64,000 nt of DNA from Zoogloea sp021286885 (GCF_041915215.1 NZ_JAYSBV010000001.1); one strand, 5' to 3'; shown: positions 40,345 to 48,820, numbered from the stretch's first letter. Numbers and translations are program-made. Notes: generated by a model not told the origin, from the letters alone.

Positions 40345-40500
40345 ATGCAAGAGCAATCCAAGCAAGACCTCCTGAAGCCCTTCACCGAAGCCGACCTGGA
40401 CGCCCTGTTCGCTCCCTGCACTACGGCTGAGCAAGCCAGCAGCGAAGCCGTTAACGTGGGTCGCAGCTACTACGGTGACGAATGGGGCAAGAAGAAGTAA
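40345..40500 (+). CDS. RiPP precursor peptide
   Basis: 51 aa, ATG at 40345 behind GAGGAG. A leader-like helical, acidic front (FTEADLDALFAP at 13-24, a Cys at 25) is followed by a serine/alanine-rich hinge and a tail with GRSYYGDEWGKKK at 39-51. The tail packs Tyr42, Tyr43, Trp47, Asp45, Glu46 and lysines into 13 residues. Size, leader/core layout and position just before two radical SAM genes and an exporter strongly suggest a ribosomally made, post-translationally modified peptide. YGD (43-45) and WGK (47-49) each fit the aromatic-small-polar triplet used by cyclophane-forming radical SAM enzymes. It matches no named precursor that I can recall. Confidence 0.85.
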   Translation: MQEQSKQDLLKPFTEADLDALFAPCTTAEQASSEAVNVGRSYYGDEWGKKK

Positions 40501-40526
40501 GCGTAAGCACAGTCAGCCGCAGCGCC

Positions 40527-40553
40527 AACCCCCGCCCTTCTGCGGGGGTTTTC
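40527..40553 (+). terminator. Terminator/attenuator between precursor and modification genes
   Basis: AACCCCCGC (40527-40535) pairs with GCGGGGGTT (40542-40550), followed by a short TTTTC. In RiPP operons such partial terminators keep the precursor message in excess over the enzyme genes. Confidence 0.8.
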
Positions 40554-40593
40554 ATATCTGCCGCGCCAACGTGTGCATCCAGAGCCTTCCCCC

Positions 40594-41367
40594 ATGATGC
40601 CCATCCCCATGCCCGGCCTGGCGCCCCTGCTGGCCAGCACCCTGGCCCGCTTGAGCCCCGCAGCCCAGCGCATCTGGGCCCAGCTCAGCGCGCCCCCCAT
40701 CGGCCCGATCCAGCTTGACTGGCTCACTCGCCAACTGCTGCTGGAGCCGCCCCTCGCCGACCCTCTGGGCCAGCTCATGGGCTTGCACAAACTCGCCCAG
40801 ATCCGGGCTGAAGCGGGCTCGCTACCCCCTCCCGTGTTTGCCCCCAGCCCTTTCCGCCACGCCTGCATCCCCGCCCTGCTGCGCTATGTGTCCCAGCAGA
40901 TGGATTATCTTGCCTGGCACGGCTTGGCCCCCGAGGCCCTGAGCGCCCGCAGCCAGGCGTTTGAAGCCGGATTGTTTGCCCTTGCGGGCATCCAGCCCCA
41001 AGCCCCTTCGGGCATGGCTTTACCCCGGGCGCAAGCGCTCCTGCAGGCCGCCTGGGCCCGCTACTTTCACCAGCAGACTCAACTCCTGCCCCTCACCCCC
41101 GCCCGGCTGGATGCTGCCCTGGCCCAGGGGCTTCCGGTGTGCGTGCTGGGAAACGATGGCCTTGAGATTCCCGGTGACGCCACCCTGCATGCCACCCTGC
41201 TCCTGCCCGATGGGGCGGGGCCAGACGGAGGCAGCGTCCAGCATTTCGACCCCCTGTCAGGCCGAGCCATCCCGCTGGATGCCTGCGCCCGGGCCCATCT
41301 GCCCGCACGCCTGGGCCCCGCCGCCCTGATTCTGATGACACAGCCCCCATGCCCGCCCAGCGCCTGA
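40594..41367 (+). CDS. Putative C39-like cysteine peptidase of the RiPP cluster
   Basis: 257 aa from the ATG at 40594; a GTG at 40573 and an ATG at 40597 are alternatives. The centre has FRHACIPALLRYVSQQMDYL (Cys91), like the CGPAxLxMV helix of C39 and papain-type peptidases. Towards the end come LTPARLDAALAQGLPVCVLG, then LHATLLLPDG (His199) and QHFDPLSGRAIPL (Asp219), which is the His...Asp order of that fold. I infer a leader peptidase for the precursor, separate from the exporter. The glycine after Cys is Ile here and overall similarity is low, so this is a motif-level call. It could also be an inactive peptide-binding relative. It overlaps the ABC gene by 19 bases. Confidence 0.6.
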   Translation: MMPIPMPGLAPLLASTLARLSPAAQRIWAQLSAPPIGPIQLDWLTRQLLLEPPLADPLGQLMGLHKLAQIRAEAGSLPPPVFAPSPFRHACIPALLRYVSQQMDYLAWHGLAPEALSARSQAFEAGLFALAGIQPQAPSGMALPRAQALLQAAWARYFHQQTQLLPLTPARLDAALAQGLPVCVLGNDGLEIPGDATLHATLLLPDGAGPDGGSVQHFDPLSGRAIPLDACARAHLPARLGPAALILMTQPPCPPSA

Positions 41368-43085
41368 GCCTAAGCCACTTTCTGGCCCGCGAACTGCGCC
41401 TCGCCCCAATACGCCCCCTGTTGATCGGCGCCGGCTTGCTGGTGCTGCTGGGCGCCGTCTGGATGTACGCCAGCCTGGAACTGAGCCGTAGCGTGCTCGA
41501 AAGCGTGCGCATCGGGCTCTACGGCGGAACGCCTGGCCCCCTGGCCCACTGGCTGGGCCAGCACCTGCCCTGGAGCGTGGCCCATGGCAGCGTGGGCCTG
41601 GGCTGCTTTGCCATCGGCTTTGCGGCCCTGGGCTTTGGGGTGGGGCTGCTGCGGGATGTGCTGTTCGACCGGATCTGCCTGACCGTTCTGCTCCATCTGC
41701 GCCAGCGCATTGTGGATGGGCTCCAGCACAGCCCCTGGGCCGCCCTGCTGGCCGCCGACAGCGGCAGCCTGAATAAACGCATCTTTCAGGACGTGGGCGC
41801 CGTGCGCCAGCTGCTGGTGGAATGCTGCTTGCAGCGGGTGGTGGATGTATGCCTGTTGCTGGCCTGCCTCGCCTTCTTGCTCCAGACCAGCCTGAGCGCC
41901 GCCTGGGCCGCCTGCGCCCTGGTGCTGCTCCACACCCTGGTGTCGTCCCGCTCGGCGCGCTTCATCGAAGGCAGCATCCGGCGCCTGGATGCGGCCCTGG
42001 AGGCCCTGTGGTCGGCCCTCGCGGGTTTTCTGGAGCGGCGTGTGGTGGCCCGCCTATCGGGGGCCGAGGCCCAGGAACGGGCCCGCCTCGAAGCCGCCCT
42101 CATCCACGAAACCCAGGCCCGGCGCCGGATGGGCTGCTTTGTATATCTGGACAAGGCCCTCACCAACCTGCTCCACTTTGCCAGCCCCATTCTGGCCATG
42201 GTCGGGATTGTGGCCATCGACGCCCGGGGGATTCCCAACCTGGAAAGCTTCCTCATCATCAGCCTGATTCTGGGGATGATGTTCCAGGCCGCCGACAACC
42301 TGACCGCCGTCTTCATCGACCTGAGCCGCATTCGGGTGGCCGTGGAAAACCTTCAGCAACTGCTGGATGCGCCCCGGGAACGGGTCGCTGCCCTATTGGA
42401 AAGCCTGCCCGACGAAGGCGCCCTGAGCATCCGGCAACTCGCCTTCTGCCACGCCCCCGGGGCCCCGCGCCTGATCATCGACGCCCTGCACCTGGCACCT
42501 GGCGAAAAAGTCGCCCTGCTGGGGCCCAGCGGCTGTGGCAAGAGCACCCTGCTGGAGCTCATCTACGGCCTGCATCCGGACTACACCGGGCGGCTCCAGC
42601 TGGGGGGGCTGATGCTGAGCGGCGCGTGCAGCCCCGCCCCCTGGCGCCAGCAAATCGGCTACCTCCCTGCCGACACCGCGCTGGCCGGCGACACCCTGGC
42701 GGAACACGCCCGCTACGGCCTGCGCTCCGACCCGGAAGGGCTGCGCCCGCCGCTGGATGCCATTTTGGCCCGCCTGGGGCTGAGCCCAAGCCTGGATCAG
42801 GGGGCCGCCCGGCTGGGCGACCGGCTGTCCACCGGAGAACTGCGCCGGCTCCAGTTGGCCCGCATCCTGCACGGCCAGTTTGCCCTGAATCTGCTGGACG
42901 AGCCCGTCGCCCCCCTCGCCCCGGAAGACCGTTACCGGGTCATGGCCCAGGTGCTGGATGCCCTGGCGCCGGGCGCCGCCTGCCTGGTGGTGACTCACCA
43001 GACCGACATCCTGCCCCTGTTCGACCGGGTGCTGCACTTATGCCTTCAGCCCGATGGCTGCACCCGCCTGGAGACTCGACCATGA
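41349..43085 (+). CDS. ABC transporter (membrane + ATPase) of the RiPP cluster
   Basis: 578 aa, a half-transporter with about six membrane segments in residues 20-320 and a C-terminal ATPase. Walker A is GPSGCGKSTLLELIYG, signature LSTGELRRLQLARIL, Walker B LNLLDEPVAPLA, and the switch histidine lies in VVTHQTDILP. There is no N-terminal C39 peptidase domain, consistent with a separate upstream peptidase. It probably exports the modified peptide across the inner membrane, as a homodimer. The start overlaps the peptidase gene and the ATGA at its end overlaps the next gene. Confidence 0.92.
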   Translation: MPAQRLSLSHFLARELRLAPIRPLLIGAGLLVLLGAVWMYASLELSRSVLESVRIGLYGGTPGPLAHWLGQHLPWSVAHGSVGLGCFAIGFAALGFGVGLLRDVLFDRICLTVLLHLRQRIVDGLQHSPWAALLAADSGSLNKRIFQDVGAVRQLLVECCLQRVVDVCLLLACLAFLLQTSLSAAWAACALVLLHTLVSSRSARFIEGSIRRLDAALEALWSALAGFLERRVVARLSGAEAQERARLEAALIHETQARRRMGCFVYLDKALTNLLHFASPILAMVGIVAIDARGIPNLESFLIISLILGMMFQAADNLTAVFIDLSRIRVAVENLQQLLDAPRERVAALLESLPDEGALSIRQLAFCHAPGAPRLIIDALHLAPGEKVALLGPSGCGKSTLLELIYGLHPDYTGRLQLGGLMLSGACSPAPWRQQIGYLPADTALAGDTLAEHARYGLRSDPEGLRPPLDAILARLGLSPSLDQGAARLGDRLSTGELRRLQLARILHGQFALNLLDEPVAPLAPEDRYRVMAQVLDALAPGAACLVVTHQTDILPLFDRVLHLCLQPDGCTRLETRP

Positions 43086-44263
43086 GCCCGCCCCCCGCCC
43101 CCCGCCCCTGGGCCCGTTTGTTCGTCCACGCCCAACCCCTGCAGGTGCTGGAGCTGCGCCACCACATCCCCGACGCGGCCCAGGTGGGCAGCACGGGGGC
43201 CGCCGTGCGGGCGGGCTCCATGCAGCTACACCCCGCCCGGCTTGAAGACCTGCAGGCCGAACCGGGCAGCCGGGCGGGGATCTGGTTCCGCTTCTTCAAT
43301 AGCTGCAATCTGCGCTGCCAGTATTGCAACGAGCCGGCCAAACCCGCCAACCCCATCCACATTCCCCGCGCCCTCGACACCCTGGGCCAACTGGCCCGGC
43401 AGGGCTTTGAGCGCATCACCCTATCGGGGGGCGAACCCACCCTGGTGCCGGGGCTGGCCGAGTTCATCGCCGCCCTGCGGGAACGGGGGTTTAAATGGAT
43501 TTCCCTGGCCACCAATGGCTACCGGCTAGCCGAAGCAGGCGGGGAACAAGGCTGGAAACGCGGCTGGGAGAAGGCCTTGGCCGGGCTGGACGAGATCTAC
43601 CTTTCGCTGCATGGGCTGGATGCGGCCAGCGGCGCCGCCATCACGGGTCAAGCCGATTACTGGGCCCGGATGGAAACGCTACTCGCCGCCCTGCGCCCCC
43701 ACGCCCAGCGCCTGCATCTGGGGCTCAACCACCCCATCACCACCCACACCGCAGCGCTCCTGGAGCGACTGCCCGCGTTGGTGGCAGCGAGCGGCGCCCG
43801 CTCCCTGCAGCTTTCGCTCATGGAGCAGTATGAGGATGAAGACTCCGGCCCCGCAGCGGCCCGCGCTGCGGCGCTGATCCCCGCCCTGCCCAGCTTCAGC
43901 CCCGCCCTGCCCGGCCTGCATCAAGCGCTCCAGGCCCAGGGCTGCGCCCTCACCCTGGAGGGCATTCCGCCCTGCCACCTGGCGGGGGTGGAATCCTGCT
44001 ATCTGGATTACCGCCGGGCACGCAGCCATATGCTGCGGGTGATCTACGACAACGGGGGCGAGGCCGACCAGATCCAGTTTTCCCGGGGCTCGTCCCGGGA
44101 AGTGGGCAAGGTGTACGCCAGCGCCTGCGGGGAATGCGCCTATCGCAGCCACTGCTGCGGGATCTACCATAGCTACCTCAAGCGCCACGGAGAGGCCGAC
44201 CTGCGCCCGGTCAGCCCCACCGAGGCCGCCGCCCGCATCCATGCCCGCCGGAGGACCGGATGA
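43082..44263 (+). CDS. Radical SAM enzyme 1 of the RiPP cluster
   Basis: 393 aa. The SAM-cluster motif is FNSCNLRCQYC (Cys75, 79, 82), followed by the SAM-binding LSGGEPTLVPGLAEF. The C-terminal part carries more cysteines: Cys288, 298 and 306, then Cys349, 352, 358 and 359 in CGECAYRSHCC, which probably bind one auxiliary iron-sulfur cluster (SPASM/twitch-like, but not the canonical spacing). The first 65 residues form a separate beta-rich region (LFVHAQPLQVLELRHHIP) that might contact the precursor. It should install a crosslink or other radical modification on the precursor. Start and stop overlap both neighbours by four bases. Confidence 0.9.
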   Translation: MSPPPAPRPWARLFVHAQPLQVLELRHHIPDAAQVGSTGAAVRAGSMQLHPARLEDLQAEPGSRAGIWFRFFNSCNLRCQYCNEPAKPANPIHIPRALDTLGQLARQGFERITLSGGEPTLVPGLAEFIAALRERGFKWISLATNGYRLAEAGGEQGWKRGWEKALAGLDEIYLSLHGLDAASGAAITGQADYWARMETLLAALRPHAQRLHLGLNHPITTHTAALLERLPALVAASGARSLQLSLMEQYEDEDSGPAAARAAALIPALPSFSPALPGLHQALQAQGCALTLEGIPPCHLAGVESCYLDYRRARSHMLRVIYDNGGEADQIQFSRGSSREVGKVYASACGECAYRSHCCGIYHSYLKRHGEADLRPVSPTEAAARIHARRRTG

Positions 44264-45450
44264 ATACCCAGCCCCTGATCCGCCTCACCCCGCCCACCGC
44301 CCCCCAGGGCCTGCAAACCCTGCGCAGCGCGGGGGCCTTGTCCTTGTGCCTCACCCAGCATTGCAATATCAGCTGCCGCCATTGCAGCGTGGACGCCCTC
44401 GACACCCGGGGCATCCGGCGCATGCCCCTGGAGATCGCCACCCAGGCGGTGGATGTGCTGGCCCTGCCCTCGGGCCGGCGCCAGTTTCGGATCGTGTTTT
44501 TTGGGGGCGAACCGCTGCTGATGCCGGTGGAGTGGTTTGAAGGGCTCCAGGCCCACCTCAACAGCCACCCCGAGATGCGCTTCATCCTGGGCATGCAGAG
44601 CAACGGCACGCTGCTCACCGAGCCCATCATCCAGATGCTGCGCGCCCTCAAGATCGAGCTGTCCATCAGCCTCGATGGCCCCCCAGCCCTGAATGACGTG
44701 CTACGCGAAAACGGCCACAAGGTGGAACGCAACCTGCGCCGCCTAATCGAAGCCGGGCTGGACCCCCGGGTACTGGTGGTGATCGCCCCCCACAACGCCG
44801 CCCATGTGCCCGAAATCCTGGCCTATCTGCGTGGGCTGGGGGTCAGCAAGGTGCGTTTCAACCATCTGTTCCCGGTCGGCCGGGCAGCGGATGGCCATGC
44901 CTTGAGCGACGCCCAACTGCTCGCCGCCCGCCTCGCCCTGGTGGATGACGTGCTCGCCCACCAGGATGCCCCCGACGCCCTGCGCGACGTGGCCACCTGC
45001 AAGCTGCTGGAAAAATTTGCCCGCCACCTGGAAAACCTGCCCGCCCAAGCCCGGGGGGATTGCACCGGCTACACCTGCCACGCGGGGCTCAGTTATTTCT
45101 CGGTGACGCCGGATGGGCAAGTGTTTCCGTGCTCCGACATGAGCTTTGCCGACTGGGCCCAGCCCCTGGGCCGGGTGCAGGACGGCGGCTTCGACCCCGC
45201 CCGGATGCGCCAGGTGCTCGGCCAGTTTCACGCCAAAGGCCCCTGGTGGGATCGCTGCCGGGGCTGCGCCGCCCAGGTGATCTGCGATTTTGGCTGCCCG
45301 GCCCTCACCCCGGACGCCGCCCAGGTGGGCAACCCGGAGTGCGATGTAACCCGGGCGCTGTGGCCTGAACTGATGGCCCGTCGCCAAGCGATACAGCATT
45401 GGTATCACCAAGCCCCAAAAACGCCCCTCGAAGCGCCTTCCGGAGCATGA
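44260..45450 (+). CDS. Radical SAM/SPASM enzyme 2 of the RiPP cluster
   Basis: 396 aa. The radical SAM motif LTQHCNISCRHC has Cys35, 39 and 42, then IVFFGGEPLLMPVEW. The C-terminal SPASM domain is complete: Cys268, Cys273, Cys291 (TPDGQVFPCSD), then Cys333-x2-Cys336-x5-Cys342-x3-Cys346 and Cys361, enough for two auxiliary [4Fe-4S] clusters. Peptide-modifying enzymes of this class form carbon-carbon, ether or thioether links in RiPPs. It shares little sequence with enzyme 1, so the two probably act on different residues. It is the last gene of the operon; no terminator was found directly after it. Confidence 0.93.
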   Translation: MNTQPLIRLTPPTAPQGLQTLRSAGALSLCLTQHCNISCRHCSVDALDTRGIRRMPLEIATQAVDVLALPSGRRQFRIVFFGGEPLLMPVEWFEGLQAHLNSHPEMRFILGMQSNGTLLTEPIIQMLRALKIELSISLDGPPALNDVLRENGHKVERNLRRLIEAGLDPRVLVVIAPHNAAHVPEILAYLRGLGVSKVRFNHLFPVGRAADGHALSDAQLLAARLALVDDVLAHQDAPDALRDVATCKLLEKFARHLENLPAQARGDCTGYTCHAGLSYFSVTPDGQVFPCSDMSFADWAQPLGRVQDGGFDPARMRQVLGQFHAKGPWWDRCRGCAAQVICDFGCPALTPDAAQVGNPECDVTRALWPELMARRQAIQHWYHQAPKTPLEAPSGA

Positions 45451-45799
45451 ACAAGTGTTTGATTACGCTTGAATCACGCCATCCCCATACTCAACACAGG
45501 GGCATTCAGGCCCCATGCAATCGGTTTTAAATGCTCAGTTACGGGGCATGCAGCAGCGATATTGCACTGCAATAGGGCGCCCTATATTACGCCCGCGTTA
45601 CACCGTCACCTGGGTGACAAATCAGGGCGGTAAACACTTTTCCAGCAGCGACGCGGGTTTCCAGGCTTATCAGGGAAATCCCTGAGCTTATTCCGTGATT
45701 TTCTCCACATGGCACAGGGGTTGCATTAAGCCCCATGGGCCCCGTGACGTTTCAGTACGTCACGGGGGGAGTGGACAAAAAAATAACGGAACCAACATC
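45451..45799. promoter_or_regulatory. Palindrome-rich intergenic region upstream of the PilJ-type kinase
   Basis: About 350 bases with no gene and five inverted repeats: TATTGCA-C-TGCAATA at 45560-45574, the perfect palindrome TAGGGCGCCCTA at 45573-45584, GTCACC-TG-GGTGAC at 45605-45618, TCAGGGA-AA-TCCCTGA at 45670-45685, and CCCCGTGACG / CGTCACGGGG (8-base loop) at 45740-45767. The last sits 32 bases before the kinase start and could be a leader hairpin; the others look like operators. Confidence 0.65.
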
Positions 45800-47875
45800 A
45801 TGCATGCATCCAAGTCGAGTTTCTTGGGCAAATATCGGGAAATCGTGCTCGCCGTAGCCTTTTTCCTGGTGTTTGACCTGGCCGTCCTCGTACTGAACTT
45901 TTACACCTCCTACCAGATCTCCACCGACGCCGTCGCCATCAACCTCTCCGGCCGTCAGCGCATGCTCTCCCAACGCATGACCAAGGCCCTGCTCCAGCTC
46001 GAAGCCGACCGCCATAACCAGGCCGACACCAGCGAAGCCCTCAAGGAGCTGCGTCTTTCATCCGAGCTGTTTTCAAGCACCCTGGAAGCCTTCAGCAAGG
46101 GCGGCACCGTCAAGGGGGGCGACAACCAATCGGTGGAACTGGCCCCCGTTGCCACCACTCAAGGCCACACCATCCTGCGCGGCGCCCAGGAAATCTGGCG
46201 TCCCTACGCCGGCGCCCTGGAGCCCCTGCTCGCCGGCCAACCCACCGATGCCCAAATTGAAACCGCAGCCCTCTACGCCCGCAGCGCCAACCTGAAGCTG
46301 CTCAAGCTGATGAACGAGCTGACCACCGAGCTGGAGAGCGTGGCCACTGCCAAGGCCGACCGGCTGCGTATGGTGCAGACCGGCGGGATCGCCCTCGCCC
46401 TGCTCAACTTTGCCTTCATCCTGTTCAAGTTCATCCGCAAGCTGCGGGAGAGCGACCGGATGACCGAAGCCGCCCAAAAGGAAACCAGCGAGATCCTGGG
46501 CACCGTGAAAGACGGCATCTTCCTGCTCGACAAGGGCGGCCACATCGGCCTGCTGCATTCCCGTTCGCTCGATGCCATCCTGCATCAGCCGGTGGAGGCC
46601 GGCCAGAACTTCATCGGGATGCTCCAGGCCATGGTCGATGACAGTGACTTTCAAACGGCCCGGGACTACATCGAGCTGCTCTTTGGCGACCGGGTGCGGG
46701 AGAACCTGATCGCCTCCCTCAACCCGCTCCAGCAAGTGCAGATCGCCCGCCGGGGGAGCGACGGCAACCGGGAAGAGCACTACCTGAGCTTCCATTTCAA
46801 CCGCGTGGTGGAAAACGGCCAAGTGCTGCATCTGCTGGTCACGGTGGCCGACATCACCGAAAAGGTGGTGCTCGCCGCCCAGCTGGAAAACGCCAAGGTG
46901 GAACGCCAGCAGGAAATGGAGATCCTGCTCAACATCCTCAAAATCCACCCGGACACCCTGCGCCGCTTCCTGGACGAAACCGAAACCACCCTCGAAGAAA
47001 TCAACGCCAATCTGCGCAATGCCGCCGAGAACGAAGGCAGCCTGCGCCTGTGCCTGAACCGGGCCTTCCGCGCCATGCACACCATCAAAGGCAATGCCGC
47101 CATGATGGGCCTGGAGAACTTCGAAAAGCAGGCCCACGAGTTCGAGAACACCCTCTCGGAGCTGCGTCGGCAAGACGCTCCCAGCGGCGAGGCCGTGCTC
47201 AGCCTGGCTTTCCGGCTCGAAGAGTTCTTCCAGAGCCTGGGCATGGTGAAAAAAATCTTTGACCAGCTCTCCGAGCACTACCGCCACGGCGTCACCGCCA
47301 GCCCCGACGAAGCCGCCGAGCTTTCGCGCCAGATCAGCGCCCTGGCGGGCCGGATTGCCGATGACCAGCACAAGATGGTCAAGGTGGATGCACGCCTGGA
47401 CGCCTTCAGCGCCCTGCCCGCCATTGCCAAGACCAACATCTCGGAAATCGCCATCCAGCTCACCCGCAACGCGGTGGTGCACGGCATCGAATCCCCCGCC
47501 GAACGGGCCGCCTGCAACAAGCAGGGCACCGGCACCATCCAGCTGCGGGTGGAAGCCCTGCCCGGCAATGAAAGCTTTGACTACGAACTGGTGATGCGCG
47601 ACGACGGGCGCGGCCTTGCCCCGGAGCGCATCCGCAAGGCCCTGGTGGCCTCGGGCCGCTATACCGAAGAACAACTGGCCGAGCTGAACGACAAGCAAGT
47701 CATCATGCAGTTGTTCGAGCCGGGCTTCAGCACCCTCGAAGAAGCCGGGCCGGACGCGGGTCGGGGCTTCGGGCTGGACGTGGTGTATGCCTCCATCAAG
47801 AGCCTGGGAGGCCACCTGTCCATCAACTCGCGGCCCCAGGGTTTCACCGAATTCCGCATCCGTTTCGCCATCTGA
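45800..47875 (+). CDS. Sensor kinase with PilJ-type sensor, PAS-like, HPT and ATPase domains
   Basis: 691 aa from the ATG at 45800. Membrane segment 1 at about 14-35 and segment 2 at about 193-212 flank a periplasmic region with INLSGRQRMLSQRMTKALLQ, the PilJ/NarX-like type IV pili sensor fold. A cytoplasmic PAS-like region (DGIFLLDKGGHIGLLHSRS) follows, then a histidine phosphotransfer domain with AMHTIKGNAAMMGLENFE (His427), and a C-terminal CheA-type ATPase with LTRNAVVHGIESPAER and MRDDGRGLAPERIRKAL. It combines the input of a pilus sensor with CheA catalysis. The two next genes, a CheY and a CheX, are its probable partners. It is not a standard CheA: no CheW-like domain is visible. Confidence 0.92.
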   Translation: MHASKSSFLGKYREIVLAVAFFLVFDLAVLVLNFYTSYQISTDAVAINLSGRQRMLSQRMTKALLQLEADRHNQADTSEALKELRLSSELFSSTLEAFSKGGTVKGGDNQSVELAPVATTQGHTILRGAQEIWRPYAGALEPLLAGQPTDAQIETAALYARSANLKLLKLMNELTTELESVATAKADRLRMVQTGGIALALLNFAFILFKFIRKLRESDRMTEAAQKETSEILGTVKDGIFLLDKGGHIGLLHSRSLDAILHQPVEAGQNFIGMLQAMVDDSDFQTARDYIELLFGDRVRENLIASLNPLQQVQIARRGSDGNREEHYLSFHFNRVVENGQVLHLLVTVADITEKVVLAAQLENAKVERQQEMEILLNILKIHPDTLRRFLDETETTLEEINANLRNAAENEGSLRLCLNRAFRAMHTIKGNAAMMGLENFEKQAHEFENTLSELRRQDAPSGEAVLSLAFRLEEFFQSLGMVKKIFDQLSEHYRHGVTASPDEAAELSRQISALAGRIADDQHKMVKVDARLDAFSALPAIAKTNISEIAIQLTRNAVVHGIESPAERAACNKQGTGTIQLRVEALPGNESFDYELVMRDDGRGLAPERIRKALVASGRYTEEQLAELNDKQVIMQLFEPGFSTLEEAGPDAGRGFGLDVVYASIKSLGGHLSINSRPQGFTEFRIRFAI

Positions 47876-47895
47876 GCATCTGAAGGAGATCAGCC

Positions 47896-48276
47896 ATGAC
47901 TACTCGTATCATGATCGTCGACGACTCCAACATGATCCGCAACCGGATTTCTCGCGTCTGCCAAGCCGAAGCCAGCGCCGATTGCGAGGTGGTCGCCACC
48001 GCCCGCAACGGGCTGGAAGCCCTGAGCATGTGCGCCGCCTCCAACCCGGATCTGGTCACCATGGACCTCACCATGCCCGGCATGGATGGCGAAGCCTGCA
48101 TCGAAGCCCTGGTCAAACGCTACCCCAACCTGCTGATCCTGGTGGTATCGGCCCTCAGCGACAAGGCCACCGCCATTCGGGCCCTCAAGAAAGGCGCCCA
48201 CGGCTTTCTGTACAAGCCCTTCACCGACGACCAGCTCATCGCCAGCCTGCGCGAACTGAGCCCCGTCAACGCCTGA
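47896..48276 (+). CDS. CheY-type response regulator
   Basis: 126 aa single receiver domain. Acidic pocket IVDDSNM, phospho-acceptor Asp57 in DLVTMDLTMPGMDG, conserved Thr/Ser (VVSALS) and Lys107 in FLYKPF. There is no output domain, so it acts by protein contact. It starts 20 bases after the kinase, with an AAGGAGAT ribosome binding site. The kinase is the obvious phosphodonor. Confidence 0.95.
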   Translation: MTTRIMIVDDSNMIRNRISRVCQAEASADCEVVATARNGLEALSMCAASNPDLVTMDLTMPGMDGEACIEALVKRYPNLLILVVSALSDKATAIRALKKGAHGFLYKPFTDDQLIASLRELSPVNA

Positions 48277-48307
48277 TCCACGCACCGCTTGCCCGTCGAG
48301 TCCAATC

Positions 48308-48778
48308 ATGTCCCTACAAGCCATTAACGAAAACGATATCCAGGCTTTTGTCCAGGCCATTGGCGGCTTTTTCGAAAGCCTCTCGGAGACCCAAAGCCTG
48401 AACATCCAGACCGCCTTCCTGGCCGAACAGGATCAGGAGGTGAATATTTCCGACTTCACCGGCGTCATCAAGGTTGCAGGCCGCTTCAAGGGCAGCATCT
48501 GGTTCTCAGCCCCCCGCCCGATGCTGCGCAAGGTGCTCATGTACCTGAACGAACCGGCCCTCACCGACGAAAACTTCATGGACGCCGCCGGCGAAATCGC
48601 CAACATCTTCGCCGGCAACGCCCGCCGCCACTTTGGTGAAAGCCTGGAAATCTCGCCCCCCGAACTCCACATGGGCCTGCCCACCATGAACGCCAGCCAC
48701 CGGGCCCGCCCGTTTGTGATTGTCGTCTCCTGGGAACGCTACAAGGCCTACCTGATCGTGGACGTCGCCCGCGCCTGA
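48308..48778 (+). CDS. CheX-type CheY-phosphate phosphatase
   Basis: 156 aa. The central helix DAAGEIANIFAGNARRHFG carries the ExxN pair typical of CheC/CheX/FliY phosphatases, which removes phosphate from CheY. Flanking strands (GVIKVAGRFKGSIWFSAP, PFVIVVSWERYKAYLIV) fit the CheX fold. It is 31 bases after the regulator and is followed by a strong terminator, closing a kinase-regulator-phosphatase unit. Confidence 0.9.
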   Translation: MSLQAINENDIQAFVQAIGGFFESLSETQSLNIQTAFLAEQDQEVNISDFTGVIKVAGRFKGSIWFSAPRPMLRKVLMYLNEPALTDENFMDAAGEIANIFAGNARRHFGESLEISPPELHMGLPTMNASHRARPFVIVVSWERYKAYLIVDVARA

Positions 48779-48820
48779 CCCCCAGCCTACGCCCCAGCGG
48801 CGCTTACTGTCCCTGTCTTG

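Noticed and set aside
41822..43081. Extension of radical SAM enzyme 1 far upstream in the same frame
   Set aside because: The upstream part overlaps the ABC transporter and reads as Pro/Arg-rich shadow sequence; the ATG at 43082 sits in an ATGA overlap and begins a sensible protein.
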